Source: Acetobacter persici JCM 25330 (GTDB lineage: Bacteria; Pseudomonadota; Alphaproteobacteria; Acetobacterales; Acetobacteraceae). From it: a stretch of DNA of 46,096 nt. The notes beneath the pieces are model-generated. The model did no database searches. It had not been told where the DNA came from and was given only the letters and a program-made list of their open reading frames with translations. Location of the stretch: contig NZ_BAJW01000025.1 of NCBI RefSeq assembly GCF_000613905.1, positions 1 through 46,096 on the forward strand, read 5' to 3'. A program made the position numbers and the translations under genes. Every line of letters begins with the position of its first letter. Positions within the stretch are counted from its first letter, which is position 1. Below are positions 30,757-40,586 of this stretch, piece after piece.

Positions 30757-31319
30757 TACCAGATCCTTCCATGAGCGCGTGGGAGCCGGAAATCCGGCCC
30801 CGCCAGACCCTGTGGCAGCGGCTTGACCACGGGGCTCGCCACCTGCTGCCCTCGCTCTTTATCGCGCTGATCATCATCTTTTTCTCGGCCCCGCTGAATA
30901 TTCCGGGAGCGGCGGAACTGCTGCCTGCTCTTGTTATTGCGACCGTTTTCTTCTGGTCCTTCTGGCGGCCCACCGGCATGTCCGGTCTGGCGGTGTTTCT
31001 GCTCGGTCTGTTTATGGATCTGGTCGGTTTCACGCCGCTTGGGGTTAGTGCCTTTATCCTGCTGCTGGTTCATGGCGTGGCCTTTTATGCCCGCTTTGGC
31101 CTGATGCGCCTGAACTTCCTGCTGGTCTGGGGCGTGTTTGCCCTGGTGGCGGCAGGGGCATGCCTGCTGCAATGGGGGCTGGCCTGCCTGTTCCGGCTCG
31201 CCATGCTGGACATTGCCCCGGCTTTGTTCGAGTCTCTTCTGACCATTGGGGTCTATCCTCCGCTGTCAGCCCTGTTCTCATGGGTTCTGCACAGGCTGGA
31301 TGAAAAGGAAGACCCCTGA
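30753..31319 (+). CDS. mreD: MreD, rod-shape-determining membrane protein
   Basis: MreD is a small polytopic protein of the elongasome that binds MreC and tunes PBP2 activation. The 188-residue product has about five helices, including LLPSLFIALIIIFFSAPL, LPALVIATVFFWSFWRPTGMSGLAVFLLGLFMDLV and SAFILLLVHGVAFYARFGLM. The pattern FWRPTGMS-FLLGLFMDLVGFTPLG is characteristic of the family. It overlaps mreC by ATGA and lies 19 bases before mrdA. Identity rests on both sequence and position. Confidence 0.94.
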   Translation: MIPDPSMSAWEPEIRPRQTLWQRLDHGARHLLPSLFIALIIIFFSAPLNIPGAAELLPALVIATVFFWSFWRPTGMSGLAVFLLGLFMDLVGFTPLGVSAFILLLVHGVAFYARFGLMRLNFLLVWGVFALVAAGACLLQWGLACLFRLAMLDIAPALFESLLTIGVYPPLSALFSWVLHRLDEKEDP

Positions 31320-31338
31320 TGCTGCCCGGAGACGTACC

Positions 31339-33303
31339 ATGCGGCTGAGGCGTCGCAGGCGGGAGAGCAACCGCCTGATGCCCATCAAAAACCAGAAGGA
31401 CCCCGGACGCGGTGTTTTTACGCGCCGGGCCCTGCTGTTTATGGCCGTGCAGATGGGCGCTCTGGGGGAACTGGCGCACAAACTCTACCAGTTGCAGATT
31501 AAAGACGGAGACCGCTACGCCCGCATGGCGGCAAGCAACCGGGTCAGCAAACGCTACCTGGCGCCGCCGCGCGGGCGCATTGTGGACCGTTACGGCGTGG
31601 CGCTGGCCAACAACAAGGAAAACTGGCGCGCTTTGCTGATGCCGGAAGAGACGACCGACGTCACCGGCACCATTGAACGCTTTTCCACCATCATCCCGCT
31701 GGATGAGCGGGACCGCACCCGCATCGCGCGGGAAATGCGCCACCAGCGCCGGTTTATTCCTGTCATGCTGCGGGACTTCCTCTCATGGGAGGAAATGGCG
31801 CGGATTGAACTCAACGCGCCCTCGCTCCCCGGTGTGCTGATTGATGTCGGCACCCGGCGCGTCTACCCGGAAGGGGAATTGCTGGCGCATCTGATTGGCT
31901 ATGTTGCTCCCCCCAATGAACGCGATGTCGCCCGATCCGCTCTGCTGGCTTTGCCCGGCATGCGCGTCGGCCGCGCCGGGGTGGAGCAGAGTCAGGATGA
32001 AAAACTGCGCGGCACGGCGGGTTCCGTGGAAATGGAAGTCAATTCCGTCGGCCGTGTGATGTCCGAACTCAACCGGGTGGAAGGCGTGCCCGGCGCGGAA
32101 ATCGGCCTGACGATTGACCGTGGGCTGCAACAGAAGGTTCTGAGCCGCATCGGGGAGCAGACAGCCTCCGCCGTAGTAATGGACTGCCGCAACGGCGAGG
32201 TACTGGCCATGGTCAGCACGCCCTCGTTCGATCCGTCACTGTTTGATAGCGGTGTCAGCCATGCCCAGTGGATTGAATGGACCAATAACGAGCGCACACC
32301 GCTGATCAACAAGGCCGTGGCCGGTGTGTATCCCCCCGGCTCCACGTTTAAACCCGCGGTTGCCATGGCCGGGCTGCAATCCGGCCTGTTCTCCCCGACG
32401 GACCGGGTGTTCTGCCCCGGCCATCTGGATGTGGGGGGCACCCGCTTCCACTGCTGGTCACGCTGGGGGCATGGCTCGGTGGACCTGCATCAGGCGCTTA
32501 AATATTCCTGTGACGTCTATTTTTATGAAATGGCCCGCAGGGTCGGCATGGACCGCATTGCCGAGACCGCGCACCAGTTCGGGCTGGGCACAGCGCTGGA
32601 TATTGAACTGCCCCACACCCGCACCGGGCTGATCCCCACCCCCACATGGCGGCAATCACACCACCATCACTGGAACGGGGGCGATACCATTGTCAGCGGT
32701 ATCGGGCAGGGTTTTGTGCAGGTCACGCCCCTGCAACTGGCCACCTATACCTCCCGCCTCGCGACGGGCCGGGCCGTGCAGCCGCATCTGGTCCGCGCCA
32801 TGAATGGTGATATCGGGCCGGAGGCCACGCCGGAACACTGGCCGGACCTCGGCATGCCCGAAAAATATCTCTCCGCCCTGCGCGGCGGCATGTTTGCCGT
32901 GGTGAATGAACAGCACGGCACCGCCCCCAAGGCCCGCCTCAGCCTGCCCGGCATCACCATGGCAGGCAAGACCGGCTCCGCACAGGTGCGCCGCGTCTCC
33001 CGTGCGCTGCGTGAGAGCGGGCACTTCAACTCCGCCAATCTGCCATGGGAATACCGCCCCCATGCGCTGTTCATCTGCTTTGCTCCTTATGATGCCCCGC
33101 GCTACGCCGTCTCGGTCGTGATCGAACACGGCAATACCGGCGCGGATGCCGCAGCCCCGCTGGCGCGGGACATCATGACGGATACCCTGCTGCGTGACCC
33201 GGTGAACCACCTCACCCCGCCGCCGGAAAGTGTTGCAGATGCGGCAGCCCCGGAGGCGGAAACGCCTGCTCCGGACGCCCCGCCTGCGGACACGCCTGAA
33301 TAA
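31339..33303 (+). CDS. mrdA: MrdA, penicillin-binding protein 2 (peptidoglycan transpeptidase)
   Basis: PBP2 cross-links new peptidoglycan during cell elongation in partnership with RodA. The 654-residue protein has one N-terminal helix (RRALLFMAVQMGALGELAHK), a pedestal domain with PPRGRIVDRYGVALANN, and the transpeptidase domain. Active-site motifs are Ser335-x-x-Lys338 in YPPGSTFKP, Ser390-Cys-Asp in KYSCDVYFYE and Lys544-Thr-Gly in MAGKTGSAQ. A VFCPGHL-FHCWSRWGHG segment with two Cys matches the region that binds zinc in E. coli PBP2. The ATG at 31339 has a CGGAGA ribosome site; an in-frame upstream start at 31246 would overlap mreD and is rejected. The C-terminal tail is Ala/Pro-rich. 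Confidence 0.96.
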   Translation: MRLRRRRRESNRLMPIKNQKDPGRGVFTRRALLFMAVQMGALGELAHKLYQLQIKDGDRYARMAASNRVSKRYLAPPRGRIVDRYGVALANNKENWRALLMPEETTDVTGTIERFSTIIPLDERDRTRIAREMRHQRRFIPVMLRDFLSWEEMARIELNAPSLPGVLIDVGTRRVYPEGELLAHLIGYVAPPNERDVARSALLALPGMRVGRAGVEQSQDEKLRGTAGSVEMEVNSVGRVMSELNRVEGVPGAEIGLTIDRGLQQKVLSRIGEQTASAVVMDCRNGEVLAMVSTPSFDPSLFDSGVSHAQWIEWTNNERTPLINKAVAGVYPPGSTFKPAVAMAGLQSGLFSPTDRVFCPGHLDVGGTRFHCWSRWGHGSVDLHQALKYSCDVYFYEMARRVGMDRIAETAHQFGLGTALDIELPHTRTGLIPTPTWRQSHHHHWNGGDTIVSGIGQGFVQVTPLQLATYTSRLATGRAVQPHLVRAMNGDIGPEATPEHWPDLGMPEKYLSALRGGMFAVVNEQHGTAPKARLSLPGITMAGKTGSAQVRRVSRALRESGHFNSANLPWEYRPHALFICFAPYDAPRYAVSVVIEHGNTGADAAAPLARDIMTDTLLRDPVNHLTPPPESVADAAAPEAETPAPDAPPADTPE

Positions 33304-33305
33304 CC

Positions 33306-34463
33306 ATGAAATTCCATAAACGCCTTTTACGCGCCGAGCCGAGCTTCCGCCTGCTCTCCAAACTCTGGCGCATCAGTTGGCTTTACGTGTTGCTGATCTG
33401 CACGCTGGCCGGCGTTGGCTACGTCACCCTCTATTCCGCAGGCGGGGGCACGCCCTATCCGTTTGCCGCCCCGCAGGCCGCCCGGTTTGCCGTGGGTCTT
33501 GTGCTCATGATTACCGTGGCCATGCTGCCGCCCAAAATGCTGGTCCGCATTTCCGGCCCCCTTTATGTTCTGTCCATCATCCTGCTCGTGGCGGTGCTGC
33601 GCATGGGGCATGTGGGCAAAGGGGCCGAGCGCTGGCTGATGATTGGCGGCCTGCAAATCCAGCCCTCAGAATACGCCAAGGTGGCGCTGGTGCTGGTACT
33701 GGCCTCCTGGTTCAACCGCATCAGCTACGCCCGGATGGGCAATCCGCTATGGCTGATCCCCCCGGCATTCCTTGTGCTGCTGCCGGTGGTACTGGTGCTC
33801 AAGGAGCCTAATCTGGGCACCGCCGTCATTATCGGCGGGATCGGCGCCTCCATGTTTTTTGCAGCCGGAATGCGGCTGTGGCTGATTGCCCTGCTCCTGC
33901 TGCCCGTGCCGTATCTGGCCAAATTTGCCTATGCCCACCTGCATGATTACCAGCGCGCCCGCATTACCACCTTCCTCAACCCGGAAAGTGACCCGCTTGG
34001 GGCAGGCTACAACATCATTCAGTCCAAAATTGCGCTCGGCTCCGGCGGGATGTGGGGGCAGGGCTATCTGCATGGTTCTCAGGGGCAACTGAACTTTCTG
34101 CCGGAAAAACAGACAGACTTCATCTTCACCATGATCGCGGAGGAATGGGGGTATGTCGGGGCCGTTACTGTGATCGGCCTGCTGCTGCTGCTGATTCTGG
34201 GCGGAATGCTCATGGCCATCCGCAGCCGCAACCGCTTCGGGCGGCTGGTGGCGCTGGGCATCAGCATGAATTTCTTTCTCTATTGTCTGGTCAATCTGTC
34301 CATGGTGATGGGGGCCATTCCGGTCGGCGGTGTGCCGCTGCCTCTGGTTTCCTATGGCGGTTCGGCCATGCTGAACGTCATGCTCGGCTTTGGGCTGCTG
34401 CTCTCCACATGGGTGCACCGGGACTCCCGCTTCGGAGAGAGTGACAATCAGGACACGCCCTGA
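33306..34463 (+). CDS. rodA: RodA (MrdB), SEDS-family peptidoglycan glycosyltransferase
   Basis: RodA polymerises lipid II into glycan strands for elongation, working with PBP2. The 385-residue product has about ten membrane helices and the family segments GKGAERWLMIGGLQIQPSEYAK, KEPNLGTAVIIGGIG, GSQGQLNFLPEKQTDFIFTM (with the Asp thought to be catalytic) and PLVSYGGSAMLNVMLGFGLL. It starts 2 bases after mrdA, so the pair is translated together. It closes the mre/mrd block; a 153-base gap follows before the sugar porter. Confidence 0.96.
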   Translation: MKFHKRLLRAEPSFRLLSKLWRISWLYVLLICTLAGVGYVTLYSAGGGTPYPFAAPQAARFAVGLVLMITVAMLPPKMLVRISGPLYVLSIILLVAVLRMGHVGKGAERWLMIGGLQIQPSEYAKVALVLVLASWFNRISYARMGNPLWLIPPAFLVLLPVVLVLKEPNLGTAVIIGGIGASMFFAAGMRLWLIALLLLPVPYLAKFAYAHLHDYQRARITTFLNPESDPLGAGYNIIQSKIALGSGGMWGQGYLHGSQGQLNFLPEKQTDFIFTMIAEEWGYVGAVTVIGLLLLLILGGMLMAIRSRNRFGRLVALGISMNFFLYCLVNLSMVMGAIPVGGVPLPLVSYGGSAMLNVMLGFGLLLSTWVHRDSRFGESDNQDTP

Positions 34464-34616
34464 CTGTCCCTGAACGAAAGATAGGTTTTCCGGCCGTTTT
34501 GTGGCATGACCAAACTATTCGGACGCTGGTGAGCCTATAAGGATGCTCCGGCACGGTCCTGAGAAACACAAAAACGCCAATAAAAATAATTTTCTTAACG
34601 GAAACCTGTTAACCCG

Positions 34617-36013
34617 ATGCAAAACCAGCCCATAGTTCAGCCTCAGACAGACTCATCCACTCAGATCCGCACCATTATTATTGGCATTCTTGCCGCCACA
34701 GGCGGCCTTATGTCTGGTCTGGACATTGGCGTTATTTCCGGCGCGCTGGATTTTGTTGCTGAAACCTTTCACGCCTCCACCTTTGCGCAGGAATGGATTG
34801 TCAGCGCCATGATGGCGGGGGCCGCCATCGGGGCCATTCTGGCCGGGTGGCTGGCACGGCTGGGCGGGCGCAAATGGGCGCTTGTCATCGGCGGGGTGCT
34901 CTTCATCATCGGGTCCATCGCGTGTGCACTGTCATGGTCGGTAGCCAGCATGATCTGCGGGCGCGGCCTTATGGGGCTGGCCATCGGGATCGCCGCTTTT
35001 ACCTCCCCGCTCTATCTGTCCGAAATTGCGAGCGAGAACACGCGCGGCGCGATGATTTCCACCTATCAGCTCATGATCACGGTTGGTATTTTTCTCGCCT
35101 TCATCAGTGATACGCTGTTCAGCTACCACGGCCAGTGGCGCTGGATGTTCGGGGTGATTGCCATTCCCGGCGTGCTGTTTGTGATCGGTGTGCTGTTCCT
35201 GCCCTACAGCCCGCGCTGGCTGATGATGAAAGGCCGGCGGGAGGAAGCTCTGGCCGTGCTGACAGACCTCCGCCCCACCCCGCATGAAGCGCATGCTGAA
35301 ATCCGCGCGATTGATGAACAGCTCCAGCAGCGGCAGGGCGGCGTTGCGCTGCTCTGGCAGAACGCCAATTTCCGGCGTTCCATCCTGCTGGGTATGCTGC
35401 TTCAGGCCATGCAGCAGTTCGCGGGCATTAACGTCGTGATGTATTATGCGCCGAAAATCTTCGCGCTGGCCGGGTTTGTCGGCACCGCCCAGATGTGGTG
35501 CACAGCCATTATTGGCTTTGTAAACGTGCTGGCCACGGTTGCGGCTATCGGTCTGGTGGACCGCTGGGGGCGGAAGCTATCCTCTATGCAGGCTTCATCA
35601 CCATGACAATTGCCATGGGGGCGCTTGCCCTGCTCAACCATAACGGGCTGGACGGACAGGCGGCCAAACTACTCTGCGTCTTCCTTATCATGATCTTCAT
35701 CGCGGCCCACGCCATGTCCGCCGGGCCGCTGATGTGGGTTCTGTGCTCGGAAATTCAGCCTATCAAAGGGCGCGATCTGGGGATTACCCTGTCCACCCTG
35801 ACCAACTGGGTGTCCAACATGATTGTCGGCGTCTCCTTCCTCAGCCTGCTTAATGCTCTGGGAGCCCCGCTGACCTTTGGCCTGATTGCCGCCCTCAACG
35901 CTGTCTTCTTTGTGTTTACCCGGCTGCTGGTGCCTGAAACCCGCGGCGTCTCGCTGGAAGAGATTGAACAAAACCTTATGGCCGGAAAGAAACTGCGGGA
36001 TATTGGCCGCTGA
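34617..36013 (+). CDS. Sugar porter, MFS (GalP/XylE-like), frameshifted
   Basis: This is a proton-coupled sugar symporter of the MFS sugar porter family, closest in style to E. coli GalP/AraE. The features are GGLMSGLDIGVISGALDF in helix 1, LARLGGRKWALVIGG (motif A), LPYSPRWLMMKGR after helix 6, QQFAGINVVMYYAPKIF in helix 7 and VPETRGVSLEEIEQ at the C-terminus. The frame breaks after DRWGRK at about 35577, where one C is missing (AAGCTATCC for AAGCCTATCC). It continues as PILYAGFITMTIAMGALAL. Repaired length is about 465 residues, close to the family norm. The exact sugar cannot be assigned; galactose, glucose, xylose and arabinose all fit. Confidence 0.92.
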
Positions 36014-36059
36014 GGTTTTCCTGATGGCTTGACGATCCGGTTGCCGCCTTTTAGCTTAC

Positions 36060-36093
36060 GCCGGAAACAGTAACATTTAGTACTGTTTCCGGC
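36060..36093. promoter_or_regulatory. Perfect 13-bp inverted repeat upstream of the RND efflux operon
   Basis: GCCGGAAACAGTA (36060-36072) and its exact complement TACTGTTTCCGGC (36081-36093) flank an 8-base spacer. The site lies 47 bases after the sugar porter stop and 151 bases before the efflux start. The symmetry and place suit an operator for a TetR-like repressor, as commonly guards RND pumps, but no such regulator gene is adjacent. It could equally be a terminator hairpin for the sugar porter; the following stretch is only loosely T-rich. Confidence 0.45.
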
Positions 36094-36243
36094 TTCCAGT
36101 GTTTGTTTTCTGATACGTCGCTCCCTTCTGCGCGCCACATGTCCGGTCTTTCCGCAAAGGCCGCCCGGCACGCCGGAACCGGTGTCCGTATCCGTTTTTT
36201 TGTTTTTCTTTGTTTTCCAAAGGCAGGATCCGCCAGAGTGACA

Positions 36244-37422
36244 ATGCATCCCCTCCCGTTCCGCCCGGTCCTGCTCTCTGCTGTCGCTTTGCTGGCGCTG
36301 TCCGGCTGTAACCGCAAAGCCGCGACCCCGCCCGCCATGCCGCCACAGCAGGTCGGCGTCATTACCCTGCATCCGCAGTCGGTCAACGTGCATACCATTT
36401 TGCCGGGCCGTACGGATGCGTATGAAATTGCTCAGGTCCGCCCACAGGTGACCGGCGTTATTCAGAAACGCCTGTTTACCGAAGGTGCGGACGTGCAGGC
36501 CGGCCAGCAGCTCTATCAGATTGACCCCTCCCGCTATCAGGCCGCGTATGACACGGCACGCGGCCAGCTTGCACAGGCCGAAGCCGCGGAAGTGACAGCC
36601 CGCGCCAAACTGCAACGCTATAAATCTCTGGTGCAGGCGCACGCCGTCAGCCATCAGGATTATGATGATGCGCTGGCCGCGGAAAAAGAAGCACAGGGCC
36701 AGATCCTGACAGCCAGAGGTCAGGTTGAAAACGCTCAGGTTGACCTGGGCTATACGCGCATGAATTCCCCCATCTCCGGGCGGATCAGCCGAAGCATTAT
36801 TACCGTGGGCGCGCTCGTCACGGCCAACCAGACGGATAATACGGCCGTCGTCACGCGGCTTGACCCGATTTATGTGGACGTCAATCTGCCCGCAATCACG
36901 CTGCTGCGCCTCAAGCGGGAACTCGCGGAAGGCCGCATTACCCGTCAGGCGAACGGGGAAGTCCCTGTCACGGTGACGCTGGAAGACGGCAGCACCTACG
37001 AACATACCGGCCGCATGGCCCTCTCCGAAGTCAACGTGGATACCTCCACGGCCTCCGTCGTCGTACGTGCAGTCATGCCTAACCCGGACAAGCTCCTGCT
37101 GCCGGGCATGTATGTCCATGCACAGCTTGATGAAGGAGCAGACCCGAACGGGCTGCTCGTGCCGCAGCAGGCCGTCAGCCGCAATACACACGGGGACCCG
37201 CAGGTGTGGGTTGTCAAACCTGACGATACGGTGGAACTGCGCCAGATCCAGATTGGTCAGGCCATTGGCACAGACTGGCTGGTTACCTCCGGGCTGAAAG
37301 CCGGTGAACGCGTCGTGACCGTCGGGGTGCAGAAAATCAAACCCGGCGCAAAGGTCAAACCCACGGAAACCGCAGCCGCTCCGGCAGCATCCGACACGTC
37401 CAGCCAGAATAAAGGGCAGTAA
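36244..37422 (+). CDS. RND efflux periplasmic adaptor (AcrA/MexA-type) lipoprotein
   Basis: This is the membrane fusion protein of a tripartite efflux pump; it bridges the inner-membrane RND pump and the outer-membrane channel. The ATG at 36244 gives a 392-residue lipoprotein with signal sequence LLSAVALLALSGC and lipid-anchored Cys22; an in-frame upstream ATG at 36103 would bury this signal and is rejected. Domains are a lipoyl half-motif (AQVRPQVTGVIQKRLFTEGADVQ), an alpha-hairpin (about 90-160), the second lipoyl half (YTRMNSPISGRISRSIITVG) and a beta-barrel/proximal domain with VNVDTSTASVVVRAVMPNPD. It is 4 bases upstream of the pump gene. Confidence 0.95.
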   Translation: MHPLPFRPVLLSAVALLALSGCNRKAATPPAMPPQQVGVITLHPQSVNVHTILPGRTDAYEIAQVRPQVTGVIQKRLFTEGADVQAGQQLYQIDPSRYQAAYDTARGQLAQAEAAEVTARAKLQRYKSLVQAHAVSHQDYDDALAAEKEAQGQILTARGQVENAQVDLGYTRMNSPISGRISRSIITVGALVTANQTDNTAVVTRLDPIYVDVNLPAITLLRLKRELAEGRITRQANGEVPVTVTLEDGSTYEHTGRMALSEVNVDTSTASVVVRAVMPNPDKLLLPGMYVHAQLDEGADPNGLLVPQQAVSRNTHGDPQVWVVKPDDTVELRQIQIGQAIGTDWLVTSGLKAGERVVTVGVQKIKPGAKVKPTETAAAPAASDTSSQNKGQ

Positions 37423-37426
37423 CCGG

Positions 37427-40400
37427 ATGTCTTTTTCGCGTTTCTTTATTGATCGACCCATTTTTGCGTGGGTGATCAGCCTGATCATCATGCTGGTGGG
37501 TGGTCTGTCCATTTTCCGGCTGCCCATCGCCCAGTATCCGAGCATCGCCCCGCCGCAGATCGCCATTTCCGTCACCTATCCGGGCGCTTCCGCGGATACG
37601 GTGAACGATACGGTCGTGCGGCCTATCCTCCAGCAGATGTTTGGTCTGGACCATCTGGAATATATTTCCGCCCAGTCCTACGCCTCGGGCATGATGGAAA
37701 TTGACCTCACCTTCGCGCAGGGCACCAACCCGGATATCGCGCAGGTGCAGGTGCAGAACAAGCTGCAACTGGCGCAGCCCAAACTACCGCCGGAAGTCAC
37801 GGCGCAGGGCCTGAGCATCACCAAGGCCGTGAAGAACTTCATGATGGTTCTGGCCTTTATCTCAACCGATGGCAGCATGACCGGCAGTGATATTGCCGAC
37901 TATGTCGCCTCCAGCATTTCCGACCCGCTCAGTCGCGTCTCCGGCGTGGGGGATCACACCCTGTTCGGGTCAGAATACGCGATGCGTATCTGGATGGACC
38001 CCGGCAAGCTCTACAGCTACGGCCTGACCATTAAAGATGTTCAGACTGCAATCCAGACGCAGAACATTCAGGTTTCTTCTGGTGAACTGGGCGGTCTGCC
38101 CGCCAAAAAGGCCATCCGGCTTGATGCCACCATCATCGGCCCGACCCGCCTGACCTCCGCGGAAGAATTCAGGAAAATTCTGCTCAAGGTGCAGCCTGAT
38201 GGCTCACAGGTCCGCATCGGGGACATCGCCAGTGTGGAACTGGGCCCGCAGACCTATAATACCAACTCTTTCTACAACAACATGCCTGCCTCCGGCATGG
38301 CCCTGAAACTTGCCCCCGGCGCCAACCAGATGCAGACGGAAGCCGCCGTGCGCGCACAGGTGGCGCAGCTTGAAAAATTCTTCCCGCCGGGCCTGAAGAC
38401 GGTTTATCCGCTAGATACCGAGCCGTTTATCGTTCTCTCCATTGAGGAAGTGGTCAAAACACTGCTGGAAGCCATCGCGCTGGTGTTCGTGGTGATGCTG
38501 ATCTTCCTGCAAAACTTCCGTGCGACACTGATCCCGACCATTGCCGTGCCGGTGGTGCTGCTGGGCACCTTCGGGGTGCTGAACATTCTGGGCTACTCCA
38601 TCAACACGCTGACCATGCTGGCCATGATTCTGGCCGTGGGCCTGCTGGTGGATGACGCCATTGTGGTGGTGGAAAACGTTGAACGTGTGATGACGGAAAA
38701 GCGGCTTTCCCCCGTGGATGCCGCCCGTGTCTCCATGGATGAAATTTCCGGTGCTCTTGTGGGCATCGTGCTGGTGCTGACAGCCGTTTTCCTGCCCATG
38801 GCCGCGTTCTCCGGTTCCACCGGGGTGATTTACCGCCAGTTCTCCGTCACCATTGTTGCCGCCATGTGGCTGTCTGTTCTGGTGGCCATGGTGCTGACCC
38901 CTGCCCTGTGCGCCACCATGCTCAAAGCGGGCAGCCATGAAAAAACAACAGGCCCGGCAGGCTGGTTCAACCGCCAGTTTGACCGCCTGACCAACGGGTA
39001 TCTGCGCGGTGTGCAGTTCCTTATTGGCAAGACCATACTCTCTATGGTGGGTTTTGCCCTGATTACCGCGCTGGCCGTGTTCCTGTTCATGCGTCTTCCC
39101 GGCGGCTTCCTGCCGGATGAGGATCAGGGGCTGATTTTCGGGCAAGTCACCATGCCGCCCAATACGCCTATGGCGGAAACAGAAGCCGCCAACCATGAAA
39201 TTACTGACTACGTTCTCAAGGCCGAAGGCTCTCTGGTCGAATCCGTTTACGCCATTAACGGCTTCAACTTTGCCGGGCAGGGTCAGAACTCCGGCGCGTT
39301 CTTCATCCGTCTGAAAGACTGGAAAGACCGCCCGCTGGCATCGCAGACGTCCTCCGCCATTGCCAGCCGGATCATGAAGCACTTCTGGTTCAGCCCAAAG
39401 GCGCAGATTTTTGCCATCAACCCGCCTGCGGTGCTGGAACTGGGCAATGCCACGGGCTTTGACCTGGAGCTGGAAGACCGCGGCCATCTGGGCCACCAGA
39501 AGCTGCTGGAAGCCCGTAACATGGTGCTGGGCCTTGCCTCCAAAGACCCGCGCCTGATGGCCGTGCGCCCGAACGGCATGGAAGATGCGTCCCAGTACCA
39601 TCTGGACATCGACCGGGAAAAAGCCAACGCGCTGGGCATCACGATTGATGACATCAACACCACCATTCAGGGGGCGCTGGGGTCCATCTACGTCAACCAG
39701 TTCACCCGGAATGACCGTGTAAAGCAGGTCTATATTCAGGGTGTGCCGGAAGCACGCATGCTGCCGAGCGATCTGGACAAATGGTACATCCGCAACGCCC
39801 TGCAAACCCTCACGCCGCTGAATGCCTTTGCCTCCGGGCACTGGGACCTCGGCCCGCAGAAAGTGGAAAACTATAACGGCCTGAACGCCTTTGAAATTCT
39901 GGGCCAGCCTTCCCCCGGATACAGCTCGGGCGACTCTATTGACGCCATCAAGAGCGTTCTGGCCAAACTGCCGGAAGGCGTTGGGTATGAATGGACCGGC
40001 CTGTCTTTTGAACAGGTTGCGTCCGGCTCCTCTACAGGGCCGCTTTATGCGCTCGCGCTGGTGGTCATTCTGCTGTGTCTGGCGGCTCTGTATGAAAGCT
40101 GGGCTATTCCGCTGGCGGTGATGCTGGTCATTCCGCTGGGGGTTCTGGGCGCCATTGCCGCAACGCTGTGCCGCAGCCTTGATAACGACGTCTACTTTCA
40201 GGTGGGGCTGCTGACCACGGTCGGTCTGGCCGTGAAAAACGCCATTCTGATTGTGGAATTTGCCAAAATGGCCTTTGAACGCGGCGAGTCCCTGACGGAT
40301 GCCGTGCTGACAGCCGCACGCGAGCGTCTGCGCCCCATTCTGATGACGTCTATTGCGCTGGTCGTCGGGGTGTTCCCGCTGGCCATTGCAACGGGTGCAG

Positions 40401-40582
40401 GCAGCGCCTCCCGCGTGGCCATTGGCACCGCCGTGGTGGGCGGTATGGCGACCGCCACCCTGCTGGCCGTTTACTTCGTGCCGGTTTTCTTTGTGGTGGT
40501 GCTGCGGCTCTTCAAGGTCCGCCGTATCAGCGAACGTCAGGAAGCTCCGTCTTCTGCCCCGTCAGCTTCCGGAAACGAGTAA
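37427..40582 (+). CDS. RND multidrug efflux pump, HAE1 family (AcrB/MexB-type)
   Basis: This inner-membrane proton/drug antiporter is the engine of the tripartite pump. It is full length at 1051 residues with an intact frame. The N-terminus MSFSRFFIDRPIFAWVISLI is the HAE1 signature. The proton-relay Asp pair is at 409-410 in GLLVDDAIVVVENVER of helix 4. A matching Lys lies in GLAVKNAILIVEFAK of helix 10. Two large periplasmic docking/pore regions lie between helices 1-2 and 7-8. Likely substrates are antibiotics, dyes, bile salts or solvents; specificity cannot be read. It lies between the adaptor and the outer-membrane factor, with gaps of 4 bases each. Confidence 0.97.
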   Translation: MSFSRFFIDRPIFAWVISLIIMLVGGLSIFRLPIAQYPSIAPPQIAISVTYPGASADTVNDTVVRPILQQMFGLDHLEYISAQSYASGMMEIDLTFAQGTNPDIAQVQVQNKLQLAQPKLPPEVTAQGLSITKAVKNFMMVLAFISTDGSMTGSDIADYVASSISDPLSRVSGVGDHTLFGSEYAMRIWMDPGKLYSYGLTIKDVQTAIQTQNIQVSSGELGGLPAKKAIRLDATIIGPTRLTSAEEFRKILLKVQPDGSQVRIGDIASVELGPQTYNTNSFYNNMPASGMALKLAPGANQMQTEAAVRAQVAQLEKFFPPGLKTVYPLDTEPFIVLSIEEVVKTLLEAIALVFVVMLIFLQNFRATLIPTIAVPVVLLGTFGVLNILGYSINTLTMLAMILAVGLLVDDAIVVVENVERVMTEKRLSPVDAARVSMDEISGALVGIVLVLTAVFLPMAAFSGSTGVIYRQFSVTIVAAMWLSVLVAMVLTPALCATMLKAGSHEKTTGPAGWFNRQFDRLTNGYLRGVQFLIGKTILSMVGFALITALAVFLFMRLPGGFLPDEDQGLIFGQVTMPPNTPMAETEAANHEITDYVLKAEGSLVESVYAINGFNFAGQGQNSGAFFIRLKDWKDRPLASQTSSAIASRIMKHFWFSPKAQIFAINPPAVLELGNATGFDLELEDRGHLGHQKLLEARNMVLGLASKDPRLMAVRPNGMEDASQYHLDIDREKANALGITIDDINTTIQGALGSIYVNQFTRNDRVKQVYIQGVPEARMLPSDLDKWYIRNALQTLTPLNAFASGHWDLGPQKVENYNGLNAFEILGQPSPGYSSGDSIDAIKSVLAKLPEGVGYEWTGLSFEQVASGSSTGPLYALALVVILLCLAALYESWAIPLAVMLVIPLGVLGAIAATLCRSLDNDVYFQVGLLTTVGLAVKNAILIVEFAKMAFERGESLTDAVLTAARERLRPILMTSIALVVGVFPLAIATGAGSASRVAIGTAVVGGMATATLLAVYFVPVFFVVVLRLFKVRRISERQEAPSSAPSASGNE

Positions 40583-40586
40583 GCGC

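Noticed and set aside
31246..31338. Upstream start for PBP2 inside mreD
   Set aside because: It would overlap mreD by 74 bases, while the ATG at 31339 has a proper ribosome site and a normal N-terminus.
35755..37575. A 606-codon minus-strand frame across the sugar porter end and the efflux adaptor
   Set aside because: It is antisense to two clear genes and their gap, with no recognisable domain.
38411..39841. A 476-codon minus-strand frame inside the RND pump gene
   Set aside because: It is the mirror of the intact pump frame, His/Gln/Gly-rich, and shows no family resemblance.
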